A stretch of 64,000 nucleotides of DNA from Megaustenia siamemsis (Eukaryota > Mollusca > Gastropoda > Stylommatophora > Ariophantidae), in the NCBI GenBank assembly GCA_032433765.1, contig JAVIAB010000059.1:61406582-61470581 (forward strand), given 5' to 3'. The notes below the pieces were generated by a model that was given only the letters and a program-made list of their open reading frames with translations, was not told the origin of the DNA and ran no database searches. The translations under genes and the position numbers were made by a program. This document shows, piece after piece, positions 47,838 through 58,227 of the stretch (the first letter of the stretch is position 1; each line of letters opens with the position of its first letter).

Positions 47838-48168
47838 CAAATACTTGGGCAAAATAATAACATCAGATGGGAGATGCACCACAGAAATAAAAAGCAGAAT
47901 AGCTCAGGTCAAAATGGCATTTCAGAAAATGAAAATATATCTTATGCAACAAATCTATGTCAAAAAAAATGAGAAAGAGAGTTCATCGGTGCTATATAGA
48001 ACCAATTCTGACCTATGGAAGTGAATCATGGACAGTAGACAAACAAATGAAAAGACGATTAGAGGCCACAGAGATGGGATTTCTCAGAAATGAAAGTTGA
48101 AAGTTCCCTGGACAGATAAAAAGACCAATGAGGAAATTCTCAAAGAGGCCAACACAAAAGGGAGGATT
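47838..48168 (+). pseudogene. RTE-like RT C-terminal fragment, truncated both ends
   Basis: Aligns with 58228-58560 (TGA-tailed RTE family) from the ACTTGGGC segment through EPILTYGSESW to a point just before the GHI/MRRG segment, then stops abruptly at about 48168. Frameshifts include a deletion near 48088-48096. It shares with the left arm the exact point where RTE coding sequence meets the upstream non-coding block. Confidence 0.85.
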
Positions 48169-48196
48169 TTTTAGAGGATTTTTTTGCTTTTTTTTG

Positions 48197-48224
48197 AGAC
48201 TGTCCCACAAAATCGGGGACGAAC
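48197..48224. repeat. hAT-like terminal motif fragment
   Basis: gactgtccc followed by aatcggggacgaac resembles the last part of 57148-57243 in the same orientation. It is followed by a (TA)n/(TG)n microsatellite (48227-48307) into which the LTR element inserted. Confidence 0.45.
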
Positions 48225-48307
48225 GATATATATATATATATATGTGTGTGTGTGTACATATATATATATTTATTTATATATATAATTATAATATGTGTGG
48301 GTGGGTG

Positions 48308-50203
48308 TGAAGAAGAGTGATAGGTGGGAGATGTGGTCAAGGGGACGTAATGATGAAAATTAAGGAGATGTTGAGAGGGGAGATAATGGGAACACTAGAT
48401 GTAATTAGGGCGCGGTGAATTGGTAGAAAAGCGTGCAAGGCGAGGGACAGGTGTGAACGAAATTGAAGAGAAAGAACTAGGGGAGAACATAATTCAGTCG
48501 AGCTTGAGTCGAGGCGAAGGGCAGAATAGAATTCATTCGAGCTTGAGTCGAGGCCAGATGCAGACGTGGTGTCCGACAGGACACAACGAGACTGTGGGCA
48601 AGGAACAGTATGAAACAGATTCTGGGTTACAGGTTAGTGTGTGGCCAGTAGTCGAACTAGATAGTTGAGTCACTAAGTTACGGTAGAGATAGATTAAAAC
48701 AACTAGTGATCTGATGATCGTAGTAACAGGCTAGTCATCAAGTGAGAGATAGCTAAGTTAGTTAATTGCAACTAGGTCTAATGTAGACAAGGCATATCAA
48801 GATGAACTGTCGGCTGTGTGCCATTAGGACAGAATTTAGAAATCTGCATCAGTAGACGATGCATATCAAGTTGAACTGTCGGCTGTGTGCCATTAGGACA
48901 GAATTTAGAATTCGTCTAATGTAGACAATACATATCAAGTGAACTGTCGGCTGTGTGCCATTAGGACAGAATTTAGAAATCTGCATCAGTAGACAATGCA
49001 TATCAAGTTGAACTGTCGGCTGTGTGCCATTAGGACAGAATTTAGAAATCTGCATCAGTAGACAATGCATATCAAGTTGAACTGTCGGCGTGTGCCATTA
49101 GGACAGAATTTAGAAATCTGCATCAGTAGACAATGCATATCAAGTTGAACTGTCGGCTGTGTGCCATTATGACAGAATTTAGAATTCTTCATCAGTAGAC
49201 AATGCATATCAAGTTGAACTGTCGGCTGTGTGCCATTAGGACAGAAACTAGAGGCCTTCATCAGTATTAAGGTTTCAAGATGAACTATCGGCTGAGTGCC
49301 GTGATTATCAATATAGGACTCTTCATTATTAGCAAGAGTTCAATGTGACTGTCGGCTGAGTGCCGTGATTATCAATATAGGACTCTTCATTATTAGCAAG
49401 AGTTCAATGTGACTGTCGGCTGAGTGCCGTTATCAAATAACTAGAGGCCTTCATCAGTATTAAGGTTTCAAGATGAACTATCGGCTGAGTGCCGTGATTA
49501 TCAATATAGGACTCTTCATTATTAGCAAGAGTTCAATGTGACTGTCGGCTGAGTGCCGTTATCAAATAACTAGAGGCCTTCATCAGTATTAAGGTTTCAA
49601 GATGAACTATCGGCTGAGTGCCGTGATTATCAATATAGGACTCTTCATTATTAGCAAGAGTTCAATGTGACTGTCGGCTGAGTGCCGTTATCAAATAACT
49701 AGAGGCCTTCATCAGTGTTAAGGTTTCAGGATGAACTATCGGCTGTGTGCCGTGATTATCGATTCGAATCTTTCAGTAGGAGTAAAGTGTTCATATGCAC
49801 TGTGGGCTGTGTGCCAGGTGCCTTTGTAGAAATCGTCAACAGCAGTTAGCTGTAAGGTGTGAACATGGGGTGTGAATCATATCATTGTGAAGTGTTATTG
49901 ATGCACCAGTAAGTCTGTCCAGAGAAGTTCTTGTTTACAATTGGTTATCATACATGACTTAGTGGCGGACGCCATGGCAGTATGTGCAATCTGTTAATGT
50001 ATTAAACTGTTGTTTATTATTCCTGGTGTTGTTACTTGCTGTGTTGGAAGGGTGACTGATCCTGCGATGAACGAGTCTGGAGTTGTCAAGTACAGAAACA
50101 CAACGCGAAGTCAGTCCACGAGAAGGCGTGAAGCCTGATCCTGAGTGTACCAAAACAAGTGTCGAGAGGCTAAATTTACCAGGAGGGGTAAAACCCGTCT
50201 ACA
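48308..50203 (+). repeat. 5' LTR (1896 bp)
   Basis: Starts TGAAGAAGAG and ends cccgtctaca. A short open frame at 48420-48668 spans a duplicated tcgagcttgagtcgagg segment and is probably non-coding. The middle (about 48790-49790) is a tandem array. The 3' LTR differs by one extra ~128-bp composite repeat and a few point changes, such as taaattt versus tatattt near the end. Confidence 0.95.
48785..49820 (+). repeat. Tandem repeats within the 5' LTR (69 bp and ~127 bp composite)
   Basis: First block: about seven copies of a 69-bp unit containing catatcaagttgaactgtc, then ggctgtgtgccattagg. Second block: about four copies of a ~127-bp composite made of two related halves, each with a cggctgagtgccg core. 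The shared core has dyad symmetry (CGGC-N5-GCCG). Such arrays in LTRs or leaders can act as protein-binding clusters; here that is only inference. Confidence 0.9.
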
Positions 50204-50207
50204 TAAT

Positions 50208-50220
50208 TGGACCTGCGACC
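50208..50220 (+). promoter_or_regulatory. Candidate primer-binding site
   Basis: tggacctgcgacc begins four bases after the 5' LTR and starts with TGG, as expected for pairing to a tRNA 3' CCA. I could not assign the tRNA. The complement also resembles a T-arm sequence, so priming from an internal tRNA site is possible. Confidence 0.5.
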
Positions 50221-50339
50221 TGCGCAGAACGGTCACCAACGTCCACAACAGCAGCGACAGAAGCGGCCAACATCAACACAGGAGTAGTAAGAATTAATTA
50301 AGTACATAATTAATAAAAAGACAATTTTTTTTTTTTGTG

Positions 50340-51540
50340 TTCTTGAGTGTTCAGTGTGTATTAACAAAGGGAAAAGTTGTGTATTGAATAGATAACTTAA
50401 TTATGACAATTATTGGGGTATTACATTGAAAAAGTGCTTGTGTAATGAATTGAATATTGGCTAATATTGAATTGAAAATTTTGTGTATATGGAATTGAAA
50501 AATTGCTGGTGTAATGAATTGAATATATTTTTGGTATATTGAAATGAACATTTTCTTGTGGATTGAACTGGAAAAAAAAAAATTAGTGGTGTATTGAATT
50601 GAAAAACTGCTTGTGTATTGGACATTTTTCTGGCATATTGAAGTGGAATTTTGTTGCTTCCATATTAAATTGAATTTTTTTTTCTTGGATGATGAATGGG
50701 AATTCTTCTCCTGAGCAATTGGATTTGAAAATTTTGTTTTCCCTGGATATTGAATTGGAAAATTTTGTTCCCTTGTGCATTGAATTGGAAAATTTTGTGC
50801 CCTCCTATATTGAATTGGAAAATTAGGTTCCCTTGTGTAGTGAATTGGGAAATTGTTTCCCTGATGTATTGAAGGGGAAAATTTTTTTTGGTATATGGAA
50901 TTGAAAATTGGTTTCTTATGTATTAAATTGACATTCTCCTTGGTGTAATTTATTAGGAAGTTTCCTCAGTGTTGAATTAACAATTTTTGTAGGAAAGTTC
51001 TGGTGTAGTGAACTAAATTTTTTTTTTTTTGCTATTGAATTGAAAATTTTTGTGAGTAATGTAAAAATTGTGTGTTCGATCACCACAATATAAATAACAT
51101 GGCAAATCAATAGGTATTCAACATAAAGTGTACTAATAAATTGAACATTGTTGTAGGGGAAATTATTATGCAGGAGTAAGTTAAACAGCAGAGGTTGCTC
51201 AAATTGAATAAAGGTGATCCTGTGTTGGTGCTAAAGATTATTGAAGTACATTATAAGCCTGAGGGGATGTTAAGTCAATAATAGGGCGAGAAATAGGGCA
51301 CAACGCAAAGGACAAACAGACGGAGATAGTGGAATAGAAGAAAAAAAAAGTATTGCAGATCAATTAATTGATTTTTTTTTTAGGTTGAATTGTAAAATGG
51401 TGATTCTATAGTGAATAGAAAATTATTGCTGGGTGAGTTATTGGAATTTTTTTTTTTTGTTGATTGGTTATATGGAAGTGTAGAATTTGTAACTTTTGGT
51501 ATTAAATAGAACAATTGTTGCTGGTCCAGTGATTGGAAAT
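50340..51540. repeat. AT-rich degenerate minisatellite in the element interior
   Basis: Loose repeats built on gtattgaattggaaaattt, with spacing of roughly 40-60 bp, occupy where a gag capsid region would normally lie. No frame is open over a useful length on the plus strand. Confidence 0.75.
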
Positions 51541-51544
51541 TTTA

Positions 51545-52140
51545 CTGAATTGTAAAATTGTTGAGGTTGAATTGACCATACAAAATATTGGTCTGTTGAT
51601 GAAACATTTTTGAGCTACTGAATTGTAAAATTGTTGATGTTGAATGGACTATACAAAATATTGGTCTGTTGATGAAACATTTTTGAGCTACTGAATTGTA
51701 AAATTGTTAATGTGAATGGACTATACAAAATATTGGTCTGTTGATGAAACATTTTTGAGCTACTGAATTGTAAAATTGTTAATGTGAATTGACTATACAA
51801 AATATTGGTCTGTTGATGAAACATTTTTGAGCTACTGAATTGTAAAATTGTTGATGTTGAATGGACTATACAAAATATTGGTCTGTTGATGAAACATTTT
51901 TGAGCTACTGAATTGTAAAATTGTTAATGTGAATGGACTATACAAAATATTGGTCTGTTGAAGAAACATTTTTGAGCTACTGAATTGTAAAATTGTTAAT
52001 GTGAATGGACTATACAAAATATTGGTCTGTTGATGAAACATTTTTGATCTACTGAATTGTAAAATTGTTAATGTGAATTGACTATACAAAATATTGGTCG
52101 GTTGATGAAACATTTTTGAGCTACTGAATGGTAAAATGGT
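51545..52140. repeat. 72-73-bp tandem repeat, about 8 copies
   Basis: Copies of actgaattgtaaaattgtt, then ggactatacaaaatattgg, then tgatgaaacatttttgagc, spaced 72-73 bp. Where spacing is exactly 72 the minus strand reads as a repeated 24-residue peptide, which I treat as an artefact of period rather than a gene. Confidence 0.9.
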
Positions 52141-52320
52141 TGATTGAAAATTTTTTTTTGTTGAGGTACTGAATTGTAAAATTGTGATTGGAGATTGAAA
52201 AGAGAAATTATTGATTGAAAATTTGGGGATATTGAAGTGAAAAGAAAAAGTGTTAGAATATTGAACTCATTTTTGGGGCTGATGTATTGAATCCATTTAG
52301 CTTACAGATTGACATAGGAA

Positions 52321-53694
52321 ATGGTGGGAATTAATCAAGGAAGTTACAGGTGGCAAAACAGGTGGAAAACAGATGAGTTAGGAGGTGACCACACAAGACT
52401 AGATAGAATACAGGTGAGTAGATGTAATAGGTGTAAGGAAATAGGACACCTAGTCAGACAGTGTCAGTTAGGGAAAAACAGAACGAATAGTTGTAAGATA
52501 ATAGTTACAGGACTGAGGAAGGACATAACAGAAGGACAGATTAGAGAATATTTTGGTAAATTTGGTCAAATCATGTATTGTAAATTCATATTAAATATAA
52601 GCAAGAGAAATAAAGCTATAATATTATATAGAAATAGTGAGATAGTGAATAATATTATAAGACAGGAACATAATATAGCTAATGATAGAATAAAGGTAGA
52701 TATTTTTACACCCATACAAGTGAGACAGGAAGACAACCAAAAGATAAAACCATTATATGTAAATAGTATTGGAGTAAGAAGAGAGGGACTACATAATAAA
52801 ATAGAAGATAGATTATATAGTATCAGTATAAACAAGAGAATTAGGGAACATAATACATTAATTAGGACAACAGACACAAGAGCAGATACAGAAGACAATG
52901 AAGAATTTTTGACAGCAGATGAAAATGATATGAGTAAATTAGAAAAGTTAGGTTCTAAGAAATCAAACAAGAGTAGGAAAGAAAGGAAGACACATGAGAC
53001 AAGGGAAACACAGACAAGGTTAGCAGATAGGGACATGAGAAAATATATTGATGCAGGGGTTGATACGGACGAGGAGATAGTTAGACAGAAGAAAAAAGAA
53101 GAAAAAGGTACACAAACACAAATAACTGAATGTAGAGATAGTGCGACACAAATGGTAGAGAAAGAAGCAAAGAATAAGTGGACAATGACAGATGGACAAA
53201 CAAACACAGAGGATAAGGGAACACAGATAGATAATAACGGAAGTTTATTAGTAGGGGAAATGAAAGGGGACAAAGAAATCCAGGAGCAAGATAGTGGAAG
53301 TGAATTATTAAAGATGATTGAGAAATTCACGGCCAACATAGAAAGGATGTTGCCAAGTCCCATACATACAGTAGAGAAAACATATAGAATAGAATCAATA
53401 GAAATGAATAACGCAGAGAAAGCACAGAAAATAGAAGACACAGGAAATAGAGAAACAAAGGAGGGTCTGTGGAAATTAAGAGCAGCAGACATAGAAAGAT
53501 TAACAAGAGAGTCAGAGGAAAAATTATATAAGGAGCTAGACGAGATACAAGAGAGTCAAACTTATGATTACGGGTATAGAGAGAATAGGAAAAGTTATCG
53601 AAAAGAGAGTCGAATTTATGATTATGGATATAGAGAGAGGAAAGGTCATCGAAGATATGATAATTATAGGTCGAAGGATGAATGGAGATATTAG
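52321..53694 (+). CDS. Gag-like protein with CCHC zinc knuckle and RRM-like domain
   Basis: 457 codons from an ATG. Residues 35-48 form a CCHC knuckle, C35-x2-C38-x4-H43-x4-C48 (CNRCKEIGHLVRQC), typical of nucleocapsid RNA binding. Residues about 59-130 look like an RNA recognition motif: KIIVTGL as strand 1/RNP2, TEGQIREYFGKFG as helix 1, IMYCKFI as strand 2, a NKAIILYRN RNP1-like strand, and IKVDIF as the last strand. The remainder is charged and low-complexity with repeated GTQT/ATQM-type segments, an ERLTRESEEKLYKELDEI coiled-coil-like stretch (about 395-415), and a Tyr/Arg-rich tail with two YDYGYRE repeats. A capsid domain is absent. It lies between LTR minisatellites and a protease stub, i.e. 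in the gag position. Role inferred: binding and packaging element RNA. Overlapping minus-strand frames are shadows. Confidence 0.85.
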   Translation: MVGINQGSYRWQNRWKTDELGGDHTRLDRIQVSRCNRCKEIGHLVRQCQLGKNRTNSCKIIVTGLRKDITEGQIREYFGKFGQIMYCKFILNISKRNKAIILYRNSEIVNNIIRQEHNIANDRIKVDIFTPIQVRQEDNQKIKPLYVNSIGVRREGLHNKIEDRLYSISINKRIREHNTLIRTTDTRADTEDNEEFLTADENDMSKLEKLGSKKSNKSRKERKTHETRETQTRLADRDMRKYIDAGVDTDEEIVRQKKKEEKGTQTQITECRDSATQMVEKEAKNKWTMTDGQTNTEDKGTQIDNNGSLLVGEMKGDKEIQEQDSGSELLKMIEKFTANIERMLPSPIHTVEKTYRIESIEMNNAEKAQKIEDTGNRETKEGLWKLRAADIERLTRESEEKLYKELDEIQESQTYDYGYRENRKSYRKESRIYDYGYRERKGHRRYDNYRSKDEWRY

Positions 53695-53744
53695 ATCATA
53701 AATTGTGGAGGCGGCGGCAACAAAAGTTTGTAATAATAAGGAAA

Positions 53745-53822
53745 ATGAATAGAATGATGGTGCTAGGTAGGGACTGGTTGAACAAGAATAGAATAATAGT
53801 GAATTATAGAACACAGAAATAA
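53745..53822 (+). pseudogene. Aspartic protease C-terminal remnant (Gypsy type)
   Basis: A short frame after the Gag-like gene, shifted in phase, carries a VLGRDWL segment followed by NYRT. This matches the conserved end of retropepsins in Ty3/Gypsy elements (usually I-L-G-x-D-W-L). The frame may extend upstream to about 53690 with no ATG, compatible with expression by frameshifting. The catalytic D-T/S-G part and everything downstream of the protease are missing. I take this as the scar of a large pol deletion. Confidence 0.7.
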
Positions 53823-54429
53823 TAGTTAAGAGTACAAAATAGGAGATGAAGGAGGTAGAGTATATTAGGTGAAAGAGACTGGAGACGACGACAGAAGAGT
53901 AGAGACAGTTGAAGTGGTAGCGGAGTACTAGTCTGAGATTAATTAGGCTACAGAAAGGAAAAGGAGATGTAGCGAAGTACCAATCGAAAGAATTGGGCTA
54001 CATAGAGTAAGTAGGCAACAAGTAGGAGCCTATGAGAACGAGGAAAGTAGAGAGGTGTAGTCCCGGCAGTGTGTTCCGGTGGAATTTAGGCTACACAAAA
54101 AGAAATATTGTGTAAACAATAAGAGAATATTGCAATGAGCAATGTAGGAATAGGAATAGTGAGAGATTAGAAAGGGTGACGATGAGAGATAGACAAGAGA
54201 CAGATACCTAGTCTACAGATTTCATAGGGCCCATATATGAGGTCTGTGAACTAGAAGAAAATACAGACAAACGGAGACAATATGTTAAAAAGGGGGAGTA
54301 ATAGAGATAGAGGTCCTGACGGAAATTGTGAAGGCAGCTCCGATTAGAAGTTAGAGTGAAAATTAAGAAGATGATAGGACACATTAGTTATTATGATGGA
54401 TAAATAACTAAAAAGGGGTAGGAAGGTGG
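53823..54429 (+). other. Non-coding 3' interior with polypurine tract
   Basis: Purine-rich sequence without an open frame. The last 19 bases before the 3' LTR (54411-54429, aaaaggggtaggaaggtgg) are all purine except two T and fit a polypurine tract for plus-strand priming. Confidence 0.6.
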
Positions 54430-56455
54430 TGAAGAAGAGTGATAGGTGGGAGATGTGGTCAAGGGGACGTAATGATGAAAATTAAGGAGATGTTGAGAGG
54501 GGAGATAATGGGAACACTAGATGTAATTAGGGCGCGGTGAATTGGTAGAAAAGCGTGCAAGGCGAGGGACAGGTGTGAACGAAATTGAAGAGAAAGAACT
54601 AGGGGAGAACATAATTCAGTCGAGCTTGAGTCGAGGCGAAGGGCAGAATAGAATTCATTCGAGCTTGAGTCGAGGCCAGATGCAGACGTGGTGTCCGACA
54701 GGACACAACGAGACTGTGGGCAAGGAACAGTATGAAACAGATTCTGGGTTACAGGTTAGTGTGTGGCCAGTAGTCGAACTAGATAGTTGAGTCACTAAGT
54801 TACGGTAGAGATAGATTAAAACAACTAGTGATCTGATGATCGTAGTAACAGGCTAGTCATCAAGTGAGAGATAGCTAAGTTAGTTAATTGCAACTAGGTC
54901 TAATGTAGACAAGGCATATCAAGATGAACTGTCGGCTGTGTGCCATTAGGACAGAATTTAGAAATCTGCATCAGTAGACGATGCATATCAAGTTGAACTG
55001 TCGGCTGTGTGCCATTAGGACAGAATTTAGAATTCGTCTAATGTAGACAATACATATCAAGTGTACTGTCGGCTGTGTGCCATTAGGACAGAATTTAGAA
55101 ATCTGCATCAGTAGACAATGCATATCAAGTTGAACTGTCGGCTGTGTGCCATTAGGACAGAATTTAGAAATCTGCATCAGTAGACAATGCATATCAAGTT
55201 GAACTGTCGGCTGTGTGCCATTAGGACAGAATTTAGAAATCTGCATCAGTAGACAATGCATATCAAGTTGAACTGTCGGCTGTGTGCCATTATGACAGAA
55301 TTTAGAATTCTTCATCAGTAGACAATGCATATCAAGTTGAACTGTCGGCTGTGTGCCATTAGGACAGAAACTAGAGGCCTTCATCAGTATTAAGGTTTCA
55401 AGATGAACTATCGGCTGAGTGCCGTGATTATCAATATAGGACTCTTCATTATTAGCAAGAGTTCAATGTGACTGTCGGCTGAGTGCCGTTATAAAATAAC
55501 TAGAGGCCTTCATCAGTATTAAGGTTTCAAGATGAACTATCGGCTGAGTGCCGTGATTATCAATATAGGACTCTTCATTATTAGCAAGAGTTCAATGTGA
55601 CTGTCGGCTGAGTGCCGTGATTATCAATATAGGACTCTTCATTATTAGCAAGAGTTCAATGTGACTGTCGGCTGAGTGCCGTTATCAAATAACTAGAGGC
55701 CTTCATCAGTATTAAGGTTTCAAGATGAACTATCGGCTGAGTGCCGTGATTATCAATATAGGACTCTTCATTATTAGCAAGAGTTCAATGTGACTGTCGG
55801 CTGAGTGCCGTTATCAAATAACTAGAGGCCTTCATCAGTATTAAGGTTTCAAGATGAACTATCGGCTGAGTGCCGTGATTATCAATATAGGACTCTTCAT
55901 TATTAGCAAGAGTTCAATGTGACTGTCGGCTGAGTGCCGTTATCAAATAACTAGAGGCCTTCATCAGTGTTAAGGTTTCAGGATGAACTATCGGCTGTGT
56001 GCCGTGATTATCGATTCGAATCTTTCAGTAGGAGTAAAGTGTTCATATGCACTGTGGGCTGTGTGCCAGGTGCCTTTGTAGAAATCGTCAACAGCAGTTA
56101 GCTGTAAGGTGTGAACATGGGGTGTGAATCATATCATTGTGAAGTGTTATTGATGCACCAGTAAGTCTGTCCAGAGAAGTTCTTGTTTACAATTGGTTAT
56201 CATACATGACTTAGTGGCGGACGCCATGGCAGTATGTGCAATCTGTTAATGTATTAAACTGTTGTTTATTATTCCTGGTGTTGTTACTTGCTGTGTTGGA
56301 AGGGTGACTGATCCTGCGATGAACGAGTCTGGAGTTGTCAAGTACAGAAACACAACGCGAAGTCAGTCCACGAGAAGGCGTGAAGCCTGATCCTGAGTGT
56401 ACCAAAACAAGTGTCGAGAGGCTATATTTACCAGGAGGGGTAAAACCCGTCTACA
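54430..56455 (+). repeat. 3' LTR (2026 bp)
   Basis: Same termini as the 5' LTR. The 69-bp repeat block has the same copy number as in the 5' LTR (about 54912-55370). The composite block (55370-55949) has one extra ~128-bp copy and explains the length difference. Other differences are isolated substitutions or single-base indels, for example near 49088, where the 5' copy lacks ct. Confidence 0.95.
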
Positions 56456-56459
56456 GGTG

Positions 56460-57147
56460 TGTGACTGTGTGTGCGCAAGAAATTTTGTAGATGCAAAAAA
56501 AAGATAACTTTAAATTTCATAATAACTATTCATTTGCTGTTTGATTTTATTTTTGTTAATATTCACGGTACTTATGCGATACACGCACTTAATGACATTA
56601 CAATAGCTAGTTGTGTTTCTCAATAACAAAAAAAATATTTAAAATAAAAAAAATGTAAACAACATATAGATATCAATTGCAGTATTAAAGTAATGTTTAC
56701 AGTACCTTATTTCTACTGAAGAGGTTGTTGCCTCGGCGTGGTACTTGTTTTTTGAGTGTATCTTTCTCAAGATCTCATGATTTGAAGCAAGTTTTTCACT
56801 GAAGCTTTCACACGATAAATCAATGTTCTTTGGCGAGATACTTTGGTGGGAGATGTCCGGAAAGGCAGGGGGGGGGGGGGGGAGAGAGAGAGAGAGAGTG
56901 TCTGCTTTTTTAAAAAATTAAACCCATCCCAATAGAAGTGAGTGGTGGGAATAGAAGTGACGTAGCACTGCGCTTCAAGAGTTCAAAGAGCTATCTCCGA
57001 CACAACGCGTCCAAGTCTTATCTTTTATCTTCTTGCTAATGTCGCTCAGTCTGGGATAAAGAAACACAACTCAGTAACGTCCTGAGTCCTAGTGATTACT
57101 TTAAAAGAGGGCCGATTCCGTGTATGAACATTTATTTATTCACTGAA
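56460..57147. other. Unassigned sequence with poly-G/(GA)n tract
   Basis: No coding frame recognised. A run of about 15 G followed by (GA)n lies at 56868-56898. The segment lies between two same-orientation hAT-like motifs (48197 and 57148) once the LTR insertion is removed, so it may be a non-autonomous DNA transposon body. Confidence 0.35.
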
Positions 57148-57243
57148 ATCGGGGACAAAATCGGGGACAAATTTCTTTCGGGGACAACTTCTACATTCCG
57201 GGGACTGTCCCCGGAAATCGGGGACGAATGGTCACCCTACCAT
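57148..57243. repeat. hAT-like terminus with clustered tcggggac motifs
   Basis: Six spaced copies of a cggggac motif, including a perfect palindrome ccggggac-t-gtccccgg at 57198-57214, end at gaatggtcaccctac. On the minus strand the order is agggtgaccattcgtcccc..., which resembles ends of widespread invertebrate hAT-type non-autonomous elements as I remember them. No transposase is present. Confidence 0.5.
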
Positions 57244-57244
57244 A

Positions 57245-57893
57245 GGTGCTTAGATCCCCTCCTCAGCAAGTCTCGCAATGTCCAGCGAATGACGACTCCA
57301 GTTCTGTGTTGGTTGATTAGTCTTCTTATATGCCCACTAAGTTTCTCTTTTCTGGTGGTGCCCATCTTAACTCCCATCTCTTTTATCCGAAGGAGTTATG
57401 TGGACTCATGGTTGTCGAAGTCCTGTGTCCGCCTCATTTCCCGGAAGGCATTGATAATGTTCACCGGATCCATTGGTTGACCATCATAAACAATAGCACA
57501 GTTAGCCAATCTGTGCACTCTTTCATTTCCTTGTACTTCCGCATGTTCTGGCACAGACAAAGGTGACCTTACATACATATTTTTGACTTCCGTAATGACA
57601 CTACCCATTGCATACATACAGATCCCACCTCCACTTTTTTTTATCATGCTCATCGAATCACTCAGTATACAGACGTGGGTGTAGTCTTGTGACTCTAACC
57701 AGATGAATGCCTTGGTCACTGCCATCACCTCTATCGTCATGCTACTCATGGTCATAATGTATGCACCACTGTTTTCCTTGACTATTCTGCCTGCTGAGTG
57801 TGCTGTAAATGCCCATGCACTTCTTTGGTGTCGTCTTACAGTTTTGTCTGTATAGATGACTGCATCTTTCTCATTGGTGTGGAAAGGGTACAT
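57245..57893 (-). pseudogene. RNase H and C-terminal region of a non-LTR retrotransposon, decayed
   Basis: Minus strand. AVIYTDK (first catalytic Asp) lies near 57860, a TSSMT/SSMTIEVMAV-like helix carries the catalytic Glu, and ILSDSMSM carries the next Asp. VPEHAEVQGNERVHRLAN then shows the H-x-x-V-x-GNE motif, with Asp replaced by His after GNER. Beyond the stop at about 57396 the frame continues in pieces through a WTLRDLLRRGS-like segment near 57250-57285. Family identity is close to that of the remnant at 3890-4434. Inactive: stops, substitutions and no RT. Confidence 0.75.
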
Positions 57894-58227
57894 CTTGTCT
57901 GTCCTAGAAGGTAATATAATGCAATAGGTCTTCTATATCAAAGTTCCAATCACCATAGACATACACTTTTGCTATATAACTCAATAGAAATAATACAGTG
58001 ATGTTTTGATCCATTTTGAGTTGCTGATCCTGCAAGAAACTATGTGGTCTATAAGTTGTTTCTCCACATTTATTCACTTTTGGACATGACAAACAAATCC
58101 CATCTTGCAACTAATGAGTTAAGTAGAAAAACCATAAAAATACATATAGTGTCTATATCAAAAAAGATTAATTATTAATGTTCTAATCATCCAATTTTTA
58201 AATAAATAATTCAATAACTATATTTCT
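57894..58227. other. Unassigned AT-rich sequence
   Basis: Follows the RNase H remnant upstream on its strand. An open frame at 58110-57904 (minus) has a CLSCPKVNKC start but no domain I recognise. Confidence 0.3.

Larger units (their letters stand above)
48308..56455 (+). mobile_element. Ty3/Gypsy-like LTR retrotransposon, internally deleted (non-autonomous)
   Basis: 8148 bp, flanked by a 4-bp target duplication ggtg (48304-48307 and 56456-56459). Both LTRs begin TGAAG and end CTACA, so the canonical TG...CA termini are intact. The 4.2-kb interior has AT-rich minisatellites, one long open frame (zinc knuckle plus RRM-like) and a stub of an aspartic protease. No reverse transcriptase, RNase H or integrase is found, so movement would need proteins from a relative. 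LTR divergence outside the tandem repeats is only a few visible substitutions, indicating a young insertion. The clade call rests on the protease stub and the 4-bp duplication. Confidence 0.9.

Noticed and set aside
48849..49261. Minus-strand frames with repeated CPNGTQPTVQLDMHC peptides
   Set aside because: Produced by the 69-bp LTR repeat, whose period is a multiple of three. They break wherever the repeat has an indel, and they differ between the LTRs.
51615..52113. Minus-strand frame with a 24-residue repeat
   Set aside because: Artefact of a tandem repeat with period 72; copies with period 73 break it.
52566..53492. 308-codon minus-strand frame opposite the Gag-like gene
   Set aside because: Composed mainly of Ser/Leu/Phe/Ile, as expected from the complement of a Lys/Glu/Arg/Asn-rich coding sequence. 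The plus-strand frame has a zinc knuckle and RRM.
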